A stretch of 64,000 nt of DNA from Vanessa cardui (lineage: Eukaryota > Arthropoda > Insecta > Lepidoptera > Nymphalidae). The stretch is from positions 6,043,501-6,107,500 of the forward strand of contig NC_061135.1 in the NCBI RefSeq assembly GCF_905220365.1, read 5' to 3'. This document shows, piece after piece, positions 47,310 to 57,800 of the stretch. The notes below the pieces were generated by a model. It saw only the letters and a list, made by a program, of their open reading frames with translations. It was not told the origin of the DNA and searched no databases. A program made the translations under genes and the position numbers. Within the stretch, counting starts at the first letter, position 1; each line of letters starts with the position of its first letter.

Positions 47310-47972
47310 ATTTTTAGTACTTCATCAAATATTTGTAGAAAAATAAATAAAATGTTTATGTGTATGATTACTATATTTATTGATAAATAATACTTACAAA
47401 TTTTGTAAACTTAAATTAAAAATATCACTGGATACTAAAATCCGATAGGGCAAGTATTAACAGTTTCTATACATTGTGAATAAAACTTCTATAACCTCAG
47501 CAGTGTATTTTAAATAGCACAAATTATTATTTTTTTGAAGACCTTTTTTTTAATTAATTATTAAATTCTATTCTATCACATTAATATTTAATTATATAAA
47601 AATATCTATGTTATGTTATTTGCATTGAAAGAAATTCAAAAATGAGTTATAGTAAAATATATATTATATCATAAATGACGCCTTAGGTCTTGACCACCAA
47701 AAAGGCTGGAAAAATTTATATTGAATTTACAACAAACATATAATTATTTCATTTTTAAATCTCAACTAAAAAAAATAATAATCTTTTATCACATCCACTC
47801 TCCTAGTATCCCTGTAAAAAAAATATGTATCTAAAAATTACAGTAATTTTAGTTACTAAGATTTTGTATCATTTTAAATGCTTTTATAAAAGCATTGTAT
47901 CTAATTGAACCTTAATGATCTAGTAATACAACGAATTTTCTTATAATATAATAACATTTAAAATTTTCAATT
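47310..47972. other. Convergent spacer between UBL7 and the CCPG1-like gene
   Basis: AT-rich 3' UTR sequence of both genes. No further features seen. Confidence 0.5.
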
Positions 47973-50900
47973 TCAATTTCGTTTTAATATTTTTCGATAG
48001 GTGGTGTTATCGCCTTTTCCACGACTTTGCTCACGTTTACGCATTCTTCGAAAATACCAACCAGCAGCGTTGACACCATTCTTAACAAGGGACTCCTGAT
48101 CAAGCCTCTGTCTAGCGTCTGTACGGAATTTCGCTCTTTTGTCTAACCAATTTACTTCATCATTTTCATCCTTACCTTTAAAGTCATGATTTATGTTATC
48201 TGCTGTATTAGCGATATTGTTAATATTAGTATTTTCTCCCAGTTGACGTGTACGGGTGTTGTCGCCTTTTAAATTTGGATCATTATATAAATTTTCTTGG
48301 GATGACGACATTGAAATATCATCATAATCTTTGAATAAACCACCTTTCATTTCCCATTGTTCATACTTATTCCTTCTTTTGACTCTTTTATGGGATTGTT
48401 GACGATCATACTTTTTTCTTTCTTCTTTCGGTTTTTGACCAATATATCTATTATCCTTTTTAAAATCTTCATCGCTGATGTCATCTCGATAATATTTTTC
48501 TTCGTCTGCGTTTTTGTTGTTAATTAAATCATTATTTTTAGTCTTTTTTTTGCTATTATTTTCATTTTTTGGTGTTTCATTCCAATCAAAATCTTTACTT
48601 TTCGTAATACTTTTCTCGCTGTTCTCTTGTATATTATTGTCATTGATACTGGTTAAAGTTTCTTTTTTAGTATCCAATTCGCTCTGAAGATTTTCAGTGT
48701 ATAAACTTTTAGTATTTATTTCACATGTCTGGTCTTCGTTTTGGTCATCATCGCGATTTTGACTTTTCATATTTTGTTTTGCAGCGTCGTATTTTCCTTT
48801 TGGAACTTCATATTTGGTGTTGCCTTTGTTTTTCTTATGAAGTGTTTTGTTATCTTCTCTTTTGTGATCCTTTTTTATATTGCTATCTTTCGCGCTTCCT
48901 ATAATGTCTTTTTCAGTATCGTATTCGTCGCGTGGAGTATTATTTTTCTTCAAAATAGTATTCTCTGTCTTAAATGCATTGTTACTATCATCTGTACTCA
49001 CAATTTTTTGGATTTTTTCATTATAATTTCTAACAAGGTCTTTACCTTCAGTTGTTTTTGCCCTATCACAATCTTGGCATATATTTTTTAAAACTTTGTT
49101 TTTATTTTTTAGATTTTTCTTCTTTTGTTTTTTGTCTTTTGTGTTCCTTAATAATTCCTCTTCAGAACCAAGTTTGTCTTCTGATATGTGATCTAAATTA
49201 ATATCTTTCATTTCTACTTTAAATGTTCTATTACTTTCTCTTTTCTTTATGTTTTGATGTCTTTGATGCTTGAAGTCATTAAACAAATTATATTCCTCAT
49301 TTAAAGTATTAAAATTATTTCTAATATTTTTTCCTTTGTTTGAAAAATCATACTCATAACCATATTCTCCTTGATTTCTTTTATATTTTTGAAACTGGTC
49401 TTTTTTATTTTCATTTTTATCTTCATTATTGGAGGAAAAATCTTTTTCAAAAGCATATGGTTGTTTAAATAACTTATTGTTGTCATTTAAATACCTATAT
49501 TCTGGTTTGAAATCTTCACCCTTTTTATTATTGAAAGTTTTAACATTGACATTATAATTTAGTACATCTGCTGCATTGCTCAAGTCTTCTGTTTCATTCA
49601 GATATTCTTCAGCTTTTTTCTTTTCATTTTGATCACTTTCATTAACATCAATTATTTCATTCAAATCTTTATTTTGATTTTTATTTTTAAATGATTTAGA
49701 AATATGCTGTGGTTTCAATTTTTTTAAATTCTTTTGATTAGGTTGTTGCAAAATTTCATCATCTAACCATTTTTTATTTTCCTGGTAAGTGTTTTTAATT
49801 TTCCCATCTAACAAAAATTTATTTTCATGAGTAGCTTTATCCATGTCTTTACTCAGTAATTTGTCATCATTTATAAATTTACCATCAACACATTTTGTAA
49901 CTTTCTTACTGTCATTATTTATCAATGGTTCTTCAAATATTTTCTTACATTTATTTTGTTTCAATGTAGTTTTTTGCTGATTCATTTGGTAATTATTCAA
50001 AGCTGTCAACTCCTTTATTTTATTCCATAAATATGCATTTTCTTCTTGTAGTTTATAAAGATTAGACAAAATTTTATTCACATTAGGAGAAGTTTGCATG
50101 GAACAGTCAGTTTTAGCTCCCCACATGTGTCCAATAGCCACGCCTGCAGCTGTAATCACACTACCCAGCATTATTATGTTAAGTACTGTGCTCAATCTTT
50201 TATTTCGCCTATGTACATATGTCTTATGCTTTTCCCCTCTGTCCCCAAGAAAATCATCATCTTCCTTTTTAGATTCATTGTGGTTTTTAATATCATGCAA
50301 GTCTGAATTTACTGTCATAAATTGTGGAATATGATGTTCCGGTGCCAAATTTTCTTCTAGAAGGTAATGTTCATAATTCATTTCACATGGTGAAGAAGAC
50401 TCTGGTTCACTATCAGTGATAATAGATATTCCATCAGTGTCTTCGTCTCTGTCATGGTGTTCTGCTGTGGTGCTGCAATAATGAACATATTGATTAATTG
50501 ATGTCTAAACAATTGTCACTGCTTATTTGTTACTAACATTCGAAGATATTTTTAAAATTTGGTCCTAATGAAATGTATATTATTTTAAAAATTTAATTTA
50601 AAAACAAAGACTCAATTATTGAATTTGACATTGTGGGAATTTATAAAACTTTGTTCAAAATATACCGTACACAATTAAAACTAAGATGATATCTTTCTAA
50701 TGCCAGTAAGTCAACTAGTTCATTCATCCCCTAATCAACAGTAATATGAATTTTTGATCTATAACAGTAGAGTAACATAATGGATGGAGGTTATTCTCAA
50801 CTCAAAGAATTTTTCAAAAATATACCAACAAGGTCTACCTTGTTGGTATATATAAATGCATTATATAAATTCTGTCAAAATACTTTGAGATGCCAACAAA

Positions 50901-51402
50901 ATATATAATTATGATCATACATAATTGTAATCCAGAAATAACAAATTAATGGACAAATAATAGTGTAAATATGGGATCCCTTGAGTTGCAAAATGAATAT
51001 TAACTTGGCTCTCATCCAAATAAATTCGAGACTTTTCTTTATTAAGCAAACTTTGAACTACCAAAAGTGCGAGTCATTATTAAAACCGTAAATCTACTTT
51101 TTTGTTTTATTATTATTACTTGGCAATAAAACAATACAATTAATGTCATATTTAAGCTATATTCTTCACTCCTATAATCTAAAGGTTTAATCAAACGTTT
51201 ACAAATTTGAGTGATAATAACATAATCGCATAAATTTATTCATTACGCTAATTACTTTGAAAACTTTCATTTATTTATTATACCTTTCAGTTGGATGATC
51301 AGGAACTTCTAGCGCATCATCAGCGTACGTAGAGCTATTCTCAATCAGAGTCCAACTATCTCCAGAGTCAGAATCACTATGTTCTGTAGCGGATCGGTCC
51401 AT
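47973..51402 (-). CDS. CCPG1/PBXIP1-like single-pass ER membrane protein (putative ER-phagy receptor)
   Basis: Exons 51402-51284 and 50472-47973 (donor GTATAA, acceptor TTGCAG, phase 2), 872 residues. N-terminus: MDRSATEHSDSDSGDSWTLI, an acidic/Ser run followed by WTLI at 17-20, the same layout as the LIR of vertebrate CCPG1 (acidic run, then WTVI). A second acidic hydrophobic patch (DTDGISIITDSEPE, 52-64) lies where CCPG1 has its FIP200-binding region. Basic residues precede one membrane segment about 134-156 (STVLNIIMLGSVITAAGVAI) that ends GHMWG, like the GHFYG of CCPG1. After it comes a short coiled-coil-like stretch (LYKLQEENAYLWNKIKEL), then about 650 residues rich in K, N, D and E, and a basic C-terminus (RRMRKREQSRGK). 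CCPG1 links ER to autophagy through its cytosolic tail. The membrane and N-terminal features are visible; the receptor role is inference. The lumenal part aligns with nothing I know and is of low complexity. Confidence 0.7.
50820..50851. repeat. Perfect 15-bp hairpin in an intron
   Basis: ATATACCAACAAGGT, loop CT, then its exact complement ACCTTGTTGGTATAT. It lies in the only intron of the CCPG1-like gene. Confidence 0.85.
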
Positions 51403-52717
51403 TTTCAATTATCTAAAAAAATTGTAATCTACGATAGGTTTACGACGCAAAAAAAATAAAACGCAAATATAAAGACTACTGTAAATATACCACTGGATTA
51501 ATTTTGAACTAAAACGGTGTATTTTTCAGTATCACTAGAATTTGAAAAGAGCCAAACTAAAAATGTGAGACATGTTTTTGTATTTTGTTTTTTGTGTAAA
51601 CAATATGCCACACTTGCGCAATTAATCGATTTCTAGTGTTTTGACTTTTGTTTTTTAAATTTGACGTCTTATTTTTTTAAATATTTCATTACAAGCAGAA
51701 AAAAGCAAAGGTGTAGCAACATACAGCCTAATCTTTAACATAAGTAATGATTTCAAATTTAAAAATTTTAGTGACAGTATCATATTTGCTTTAAAAATGT
51801 TTGTATATTTCAAATATATTGATATTTTTTTTACCAAAGACCATATTTACGAAGTTTTTCTGTTACTTCTAACTGTAAAGTATTTATTTGACTCTTTTAG
51901 AGTTGCAATATAACGAAACTTTTTCTTATAACTATTCTGAGAATATCGTGGAATATTTTAGTAGTTTTGCATTTGCATGACATAAAAAGTGCCTTTTTTA
52001 TTGATGGCTTCTTAAATTTGAATTCCGCCATTTTATAAACCGAATAAAAAAATGAATCTTTAACAGATTATATAAATCATTATCAAAATCTTTTATATGT
52101 ACCCAAATATTAATAATATATCTAAATGAAAAAATCTTTTTACTTAGAAACTAGTGGTTTTACATTTGGGTTAATTGAACAACCAAACAAAAATAAAAAT
52201 AATTTATTAACATAAGAATTAAAAACATTAAATGCCTTAATATATACATATATGAATTAAGAGTTACTGAAAGTGAATTAATTAAGTCCCTAGGTTTTAT
52301 TACAATGTGTATACAGCAAATATAGATAATCTGTTTATCCCTTATATACATGAAATGAACTTTTTATTCTAGTTCAGTATCAAAAATTTATTAATGTGTA
52401 AACTACACAAGCCTAATTAATATCAATTATCAGAGCTCATAATGAAATTGATAAACAAAGAGCTCCTCAAAAAAATAGTTCCATCTGTCAAAAAGTGAAT
52501 GCTCAAATAGACAGAGTATATTAGTAAAATTACTTCATGGTATTCATATTGATAATGCAGAGTTTGTAAATGCAAAAACTTAAATTAAATTAAGCTAATT
52601 CATGTATGAGTTATACATAGTGAGTGATTACAGTAAAAATAAGAAGGGAAAGCATATTTGTTAATTAATCTCTTTTATTTTAATATTAACATAAAATTTT
52701 GGAATGTAAATTAAAAC
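51403..52717. other. Spacer between the CCPG1-like gene and OGFOD3
   Basis: 1.3 kb, AT-rich: CCPG1-like promoter side near 51403 and OGFOD3 3' UTR at the right (minus-strand poly(A) signal, TTTATT at 52674-52679). No coding signal. Confidence 0.5.
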
Positions 52718-53948
52718 TTAATTATAGTAATTGTCTGGACTAGGGTCATTAATAGCAAATTTTTTATCACATGTAAATGAAATTGTTATTGCGTATCTCA
52801 CACCTGAAGTAACCTTTTCGACATAATGAAAGTTTTCACCTCCACTGGTAAACATACTAAGTCTGCCTTTCCGTGGTTCTATTGTACTGTTAAATTTTTC
52901 ATCAATGAAGACAAATCTACCTCCTCTGAAGTCAATGTTATAATCTCCAAGATAAAGCAATGATGTATAGTGAAAGGACTTATATGTTTCCTAAAAAAAG
53001 ACAGTAAATCATGTTAGGTATAAAGTTTACTTTAGTTTTAAATGCCTTTTTATCTTTTATTAACTTTACTAAAAAAGGTTAACACAAAAATAGGACACCC
53101 TTTAAATAAAAATATGAGAAAATAAATAATTACTTTGTCAACATGCGGATGCCAGTATTCATCATGGACTGTAAAAGCAGTTTTAGATGTTATTTCTGAG
53201 AAGAATGTTGGATGGGTTAAATACAATTTGTCAGGCTGCACACCAAAATGATGTGCAACAGTGTACTTTATTTTATCTTTAACAACCTGGAAACAAGAAC
53301 AGAATTTATGAAAAACATGACTGATGAATTTGAAGTCTTTGAATTTGATTTGAAACCTACTTTAAAGATGTTAAAGTCATCTTGTGTGAAAAGATTTTTC
53401 ATTTCATCCATTTTGTACATATTAACAAAATGCTGGCCTTTGGATAATGCTCCACTATGAAGATCTAATATAGATGCACCACCGAAAGAACCTCCATACT
53501 TCAAACCTTTTTGGGCTAATTTCAACAACTCTTCAGTTTCTCTTACAGAAATTACTTTATCAGTAACAAATCTTTTGCAGTATTTAGGAGCACAGCCTTC
53601 ATACTTGTTTATATCTTTTATATATTCGGGGGAACATTCAATAATTTGACCTTTTCCTGGTAATAATTCAGCTTGTTTTGCAAATGTCTGAACATTGTTT
53701 TTAGATGAATAATAAACAACAATAAGCAAGGAAAGAATTACAACTGATCGAGAGAGAATTCTAAGAGGTAAACCTTTATTCAGGGATCTGAAAAATACAA
53801 GATGAACTTTAATAATTACACTTAAAAATACAAGTAAATAAATAGTACAGAAAATTGCTAATTACACTTTTTCAGCCGATTCTTCATTGGCTTTTTTCAC
53901 ATTTTCGGTTTTGATATTGGTTTTGTTTCTTTTTTTAATCTCACTCAT
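52718..53948 (-). CDS. OGFOD3: OGFOD3, membrane-anchored 2-oxoglutarate/iron dioxygenase
   Basis: Exons 53948-53866, 53787-53361, 53286-53134, 52990-52718; 311 residues (human 319), phases agree. Lys/Asn-rich cytosolic N-terminus, one signal-anchor segment (RSVVILSLLIVVYYS, about 36-50), then the prolyl-4-hydroxylase-like domain outside the cytosol. Family blocks are plain: FEGC-type EGCAPKYCKRFVTD, GGSFGGASILDLHSGALSKG, HFVNMY, LTHPTFFSEI, HDEYWHPHVDK with the H-x-D iron ligands, GGRFVFIDE, PRKGRLSMFTSGGENFH and RYAITISFTC, with the distal His in ENFH and the 2-oxoglutarate-binding Arg after it. The substrate is unknown for the family. Donor at 53865 was set at GTAATT, two bases after an alternative GTGTAA, because only that keeps phase. 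The start codon is the first ATG, 180 bp from the TATCGATA cluster. Confidence 0.95.
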
Positions 53949-54125
53949 TTTGTCTAGAATTTTTCTACATCATTTTAACCAAAGGAATTAAAAGGTAAGA
54001 TTAATTTTCTAGCCGTTTTTATTAAATTTATTTATATAGAGATTAAAGTTTTTGTGAAAAATATATTATCTGTTAAGTACTCGTTTGGATATGGGTGTCA
54101 ATAATAGTGTTGCGTATTGATAATC

Positions 54126-54253
54126 TATCGATAGTAAAGGTGTCGCATACACCTTTACCATCGATAGATGATAATATCGATAGTCTATCGATAGTATTGT
54201 CACGTGACAATATAAAAGCTATCGATAGTGTCAATAATTTAGTGCTATCGATA
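54126..54253. promoter_or_regulatory. Cluster of five TATCGATA (DREF-type) sites between divergent genes
   Basis: TATCGATA at 54126-54133, 54175-54182, 54186-54193, 54220-54227 and 54246-54253, four with the wider palindrome CTATCGATAG, plus one imperfect CATCGATAG at 54159-54167. TATCGATA is the DRE bound by DREF in insects, and CGATA clusters also bind BEAF-type boundary proteins in Drosophila. The cluster lies about 180-300 bp upstream of the OGFOD3 start and 570-700 bp upstream of the RRM/F-box gene start, so it probably serves as a shared promoter element. Confidence 0.75.
54195..54212. promoter_or_regulatory. 18-bp perfect palindrome centred on an E-box
   Basis: TATTGTCACGTGACAATA is fully self-complementary and holds TCACGTGA, the site of USF/MITF/TFE-type bHLH-ZIP factors. 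It sits in the middle of the TATCGATA cluster. Confidence 0.75.
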
Positions 54254-54826
54254 GCTAAATTTTATGTTATAGTATTACTTTCTCAAGATGTTTTTTAGTA
54301 GGCCAGGTAACGATATTATATTTTAATTAGTTTAATCAAATGTGCATTAGTACAGAGTTAATATACATGGTTTTAGGCAATTCGATGTTTCTTGTTAGGA
54401 AGTAAGAAGCATAATCATTTGCTATAATTTTATCCCCTATATGCATGACTCGCAAAATCATTTCTTAAGTTAGACTGCATGATTTATTAAGTCAAAAAAA
54501 AAGTACCGCTATATACTCTTCGTGTTCATAATTTTGTAAATATTACTATTTTTGTATCAATTTATTTACTAAAGTTATGTTATATGAAGTAACGTCATGA
54601 CATAGACACTAAAGAATATTTTGATAATTTTATACCATAGCTATACATTGGCAACATTGACATAAAAATCACGACCGTTGTATGTTGATTGCATTATATA
54701 GCGATTACCATTTTTTTTGTTGAGTATATACTCTAAATTCTTGTGATTTATAGATTATTAAGTTTATATTTTAGGTAAAGTAATCGTTTAAATTAAACAC
54801 TGCCATAACTAAACCGTCTCTTTGCC

Positions 54827-57800
54827 ATGTTTTTTGACGACGAAGATGAAGCAATATACGATCCTGATTTATTTCACATTGTTCATGGAGAACTATGTAT
54901 GCAGTTTTTCTTTATTTATAGATGGAAGTAGTTATTATTTAATGGAATCAAAATATTTTTTGTTATATTGGTTTTAGTTGAAATAGGATCAAATCTTGAT
55001 GTTACGCCGTACGGCTTAAGAAGTGTTCCTACACATACTGAAGATGGTATACCCATTAGGAAGTTATATGTCTCGAATTTACCACCAACAGTAAGTAAAA
55101 ATAAAGAATTTTCGTTTTCTTCATGTTAAGGCAATAACACAAAAAATATTGTCACATGGTTTTAAACACATGTTATAGATTTCCAAAATTTTTAGTGTCA
55201 ATAATATTATTGTAATATGTAAATTTCGCAAAATGTGTCAAATTATATATGTATGTTTGTAACTTATAATTCTTATGTATGACTATTACTGTATACAATG
55301 TGGACATTACATATAAGTTAATTATGTATGTACAAATTTACATAGAGATTTTATAATTATTTATTTCATGTAGTACTTGTATGGAAACTTCTTAACTGGT
55401 ATCAAAAAATCTAGTCCTATATCCACAGGTTGTCAAATCCCTTTTTAAAAAAAAACTGCCTTTATATATCTTCCCTAGTCTTACTTATAATTGAATTTGA
55501 ATGGGAATCAAAAATAATAAAGAGTATTTTTATTAAATTAAATTTATCTTAAAATTGTAATTGTTTTGTTTTGTTTGAGGATTTAGTTACAAATATTTTA
55601 TTAAATAAAATTTTGAATCTTAAAAAATAATAACCCTTTTCTCTTTATTTTTAGACCACAAGAACAGATTTATTTGGAGTCTTTGCTCAATATGGTTTTA
55701 TTAAGAGCTGCTGGTTGAGGATGGGTGACAGAGGGCCCAACAGGACACCTGTACCAACTTATGCATTTGTCACTTTCAGCAATCCAGCAGATGCCCACAA
55801 GTAATTTTACTAAATGTTAAATAATTCTAAATTTGCTTTTCGAGTCTGTTATTCTGTCTACATTTAAATTTAAACTCTCATTTGTGAGATTTTTGTTATG
55901 CTGAGAGTTTGATTCTGAACTTAACATATAAGGTGGAAATTTGAGACAGTGCAAAGGAGGAGTTTGATTAGATTGGTACTTACCATTTTTTTAATTGGAA
56001 TCAATTTTATGTATGTGTATCAAAAAATATGTTCACAGCTAGAGCCAAGAGTATCCCCCTTTGTAAATACACAAGTGTCAAATATACTATAAAGGGATTA
56101 GCATAAATAAAAATGATGTTCTTGTAACCCAGCAGCTTTCAGGCTTGAAAGTGACGGTGAGGGTTACCATATTGGCATCTGACAATGAGAGTCATGAAAA
56201 ATGACGGTTCTCACAAGCCTGAAAGGGATTGTTACTGCAGTACTGCAAGTAATAGTTAATGGAGACTGATTTTAAAAGGAATTTACTTGCAATCGTCTTA
56301 GGCAAAATTGTAGTTAAGGCATATAAATCTAAAGCATCAATTTAGAAAGTTCTGTATTAGAGCACATGGTACTCACCGCTGATGAGTCCATTCCTTTCTG
56401 CAACCTATTGTTCTGATCTGCAAAATATTTTTTGGATATGTAAATATTTCTTTCCGTAGCCAAAAAAAAAACAGTTTTCATCAAAAGATGATAGTATTTC
56501 ATTTATATTATCAAAAATAAATGAAAAGCTCCTGGTTTTTGGGTCTGTAAATTTTAATACACTATCTCATATTTCCATTCTGCACATTAAATTCTTTTAC
56601 AGAAAATCTTTTATAATTATAGAAGCTGAAAGACTGAAAATGATGTATTTTACGTAATTACTTTGTATATGTAAAACAATTGTGTATATAATAACTATTT
56701 TATATAAAATGAACAAAAAAACAGAGCTCTACAAGCCCCAGTACACGAGAAGACATTAGATGGTCGTAATCTCAGAATATCTCCAGCTGATAGTTGGCAT
56801 CAGCCATCCGAAGATTCAGATGGCAGAGTACAATGGAAGCCTAACATCCGCAGGGAAGATCCTAACAGCAATTGGGGGAGAGATCAACCGAATGGTAGCG
56901 ATATCTAGAATACATAATACTTGCTTGTTTGAAACTGTTGGTATCTTAGATTTTTGAGTTAATATTTACAATTTTTAATAATATAATAATTCACCTTCTG
57001 CTGTGGGTTAAATATTTATTCAGTATACTTTAAATGACATTAAAATAAATGATAGAATGATACTATAGGATCTGTAAACTTATAAAATTTTTGTTTTAGG
57101 TAATACTGCTGATCCTAATGTTAGTATTGAAACTGAGAATATTGAAACAAGTAGCAACGAAGAAATTGTATGTATTGAATCAAAAATAAATAAATGTAAT
57201 TTTGTGAAGGAGTCTTCTGATAGTTTGCTTTGTTTCAGAATGAAGAGACTGAAGATGACAGACCCTATAACATATTGGATATACTCAATAGAGATTGCTT
57301 GTCACACATTTTATCCTATGTTCCTATTAGAGATCTTATCAGATCCGAAAGAGTTAGTAAAGGATGGCAAAATATGGTCCAGGAATATTTCCAAGGTCAG
57401 TAATTTATCATATTAAAAAATATTACTAGGACATAATTTAAATGAAACTATTTCTTTTTTGTATATTATTTATTTATAGATTATTTTGTTTACCATGTGG
57501 TGCAACTGTTAGTGGTCTACATCTTTAGATAATGACGAACAGAAATGTGTTTTTAAAAATATGCTTGTCGAGATGTTGTTGTGAGCCTTAATAGGGTATT
57601 TGACTGGTTTTTAAAATCCATTTAATATTATTTAGTAGAGGTTAAGGAACCCAGCAAAAGTTAAATTTTTAATTTCTAGTGCATATTTGCCGAAAAATAT
57701 CATATTAAAAATTCCATATTTAAATAACGCGCGAAAACGCTACTTGGACAATATGGCGCTGCAATTGGGTCGGTGACGTCACTTTGCTGTAATTTAATCT

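Noticed and set aside
48741..49091. Hydrophobic + strand frame of 116 codons
   Set aside because: Antisense of the K/N/E-rich CCPG1-like coding exon; hydrophobic only because complementary codons of Lys and Asn read as Phe and Ile.
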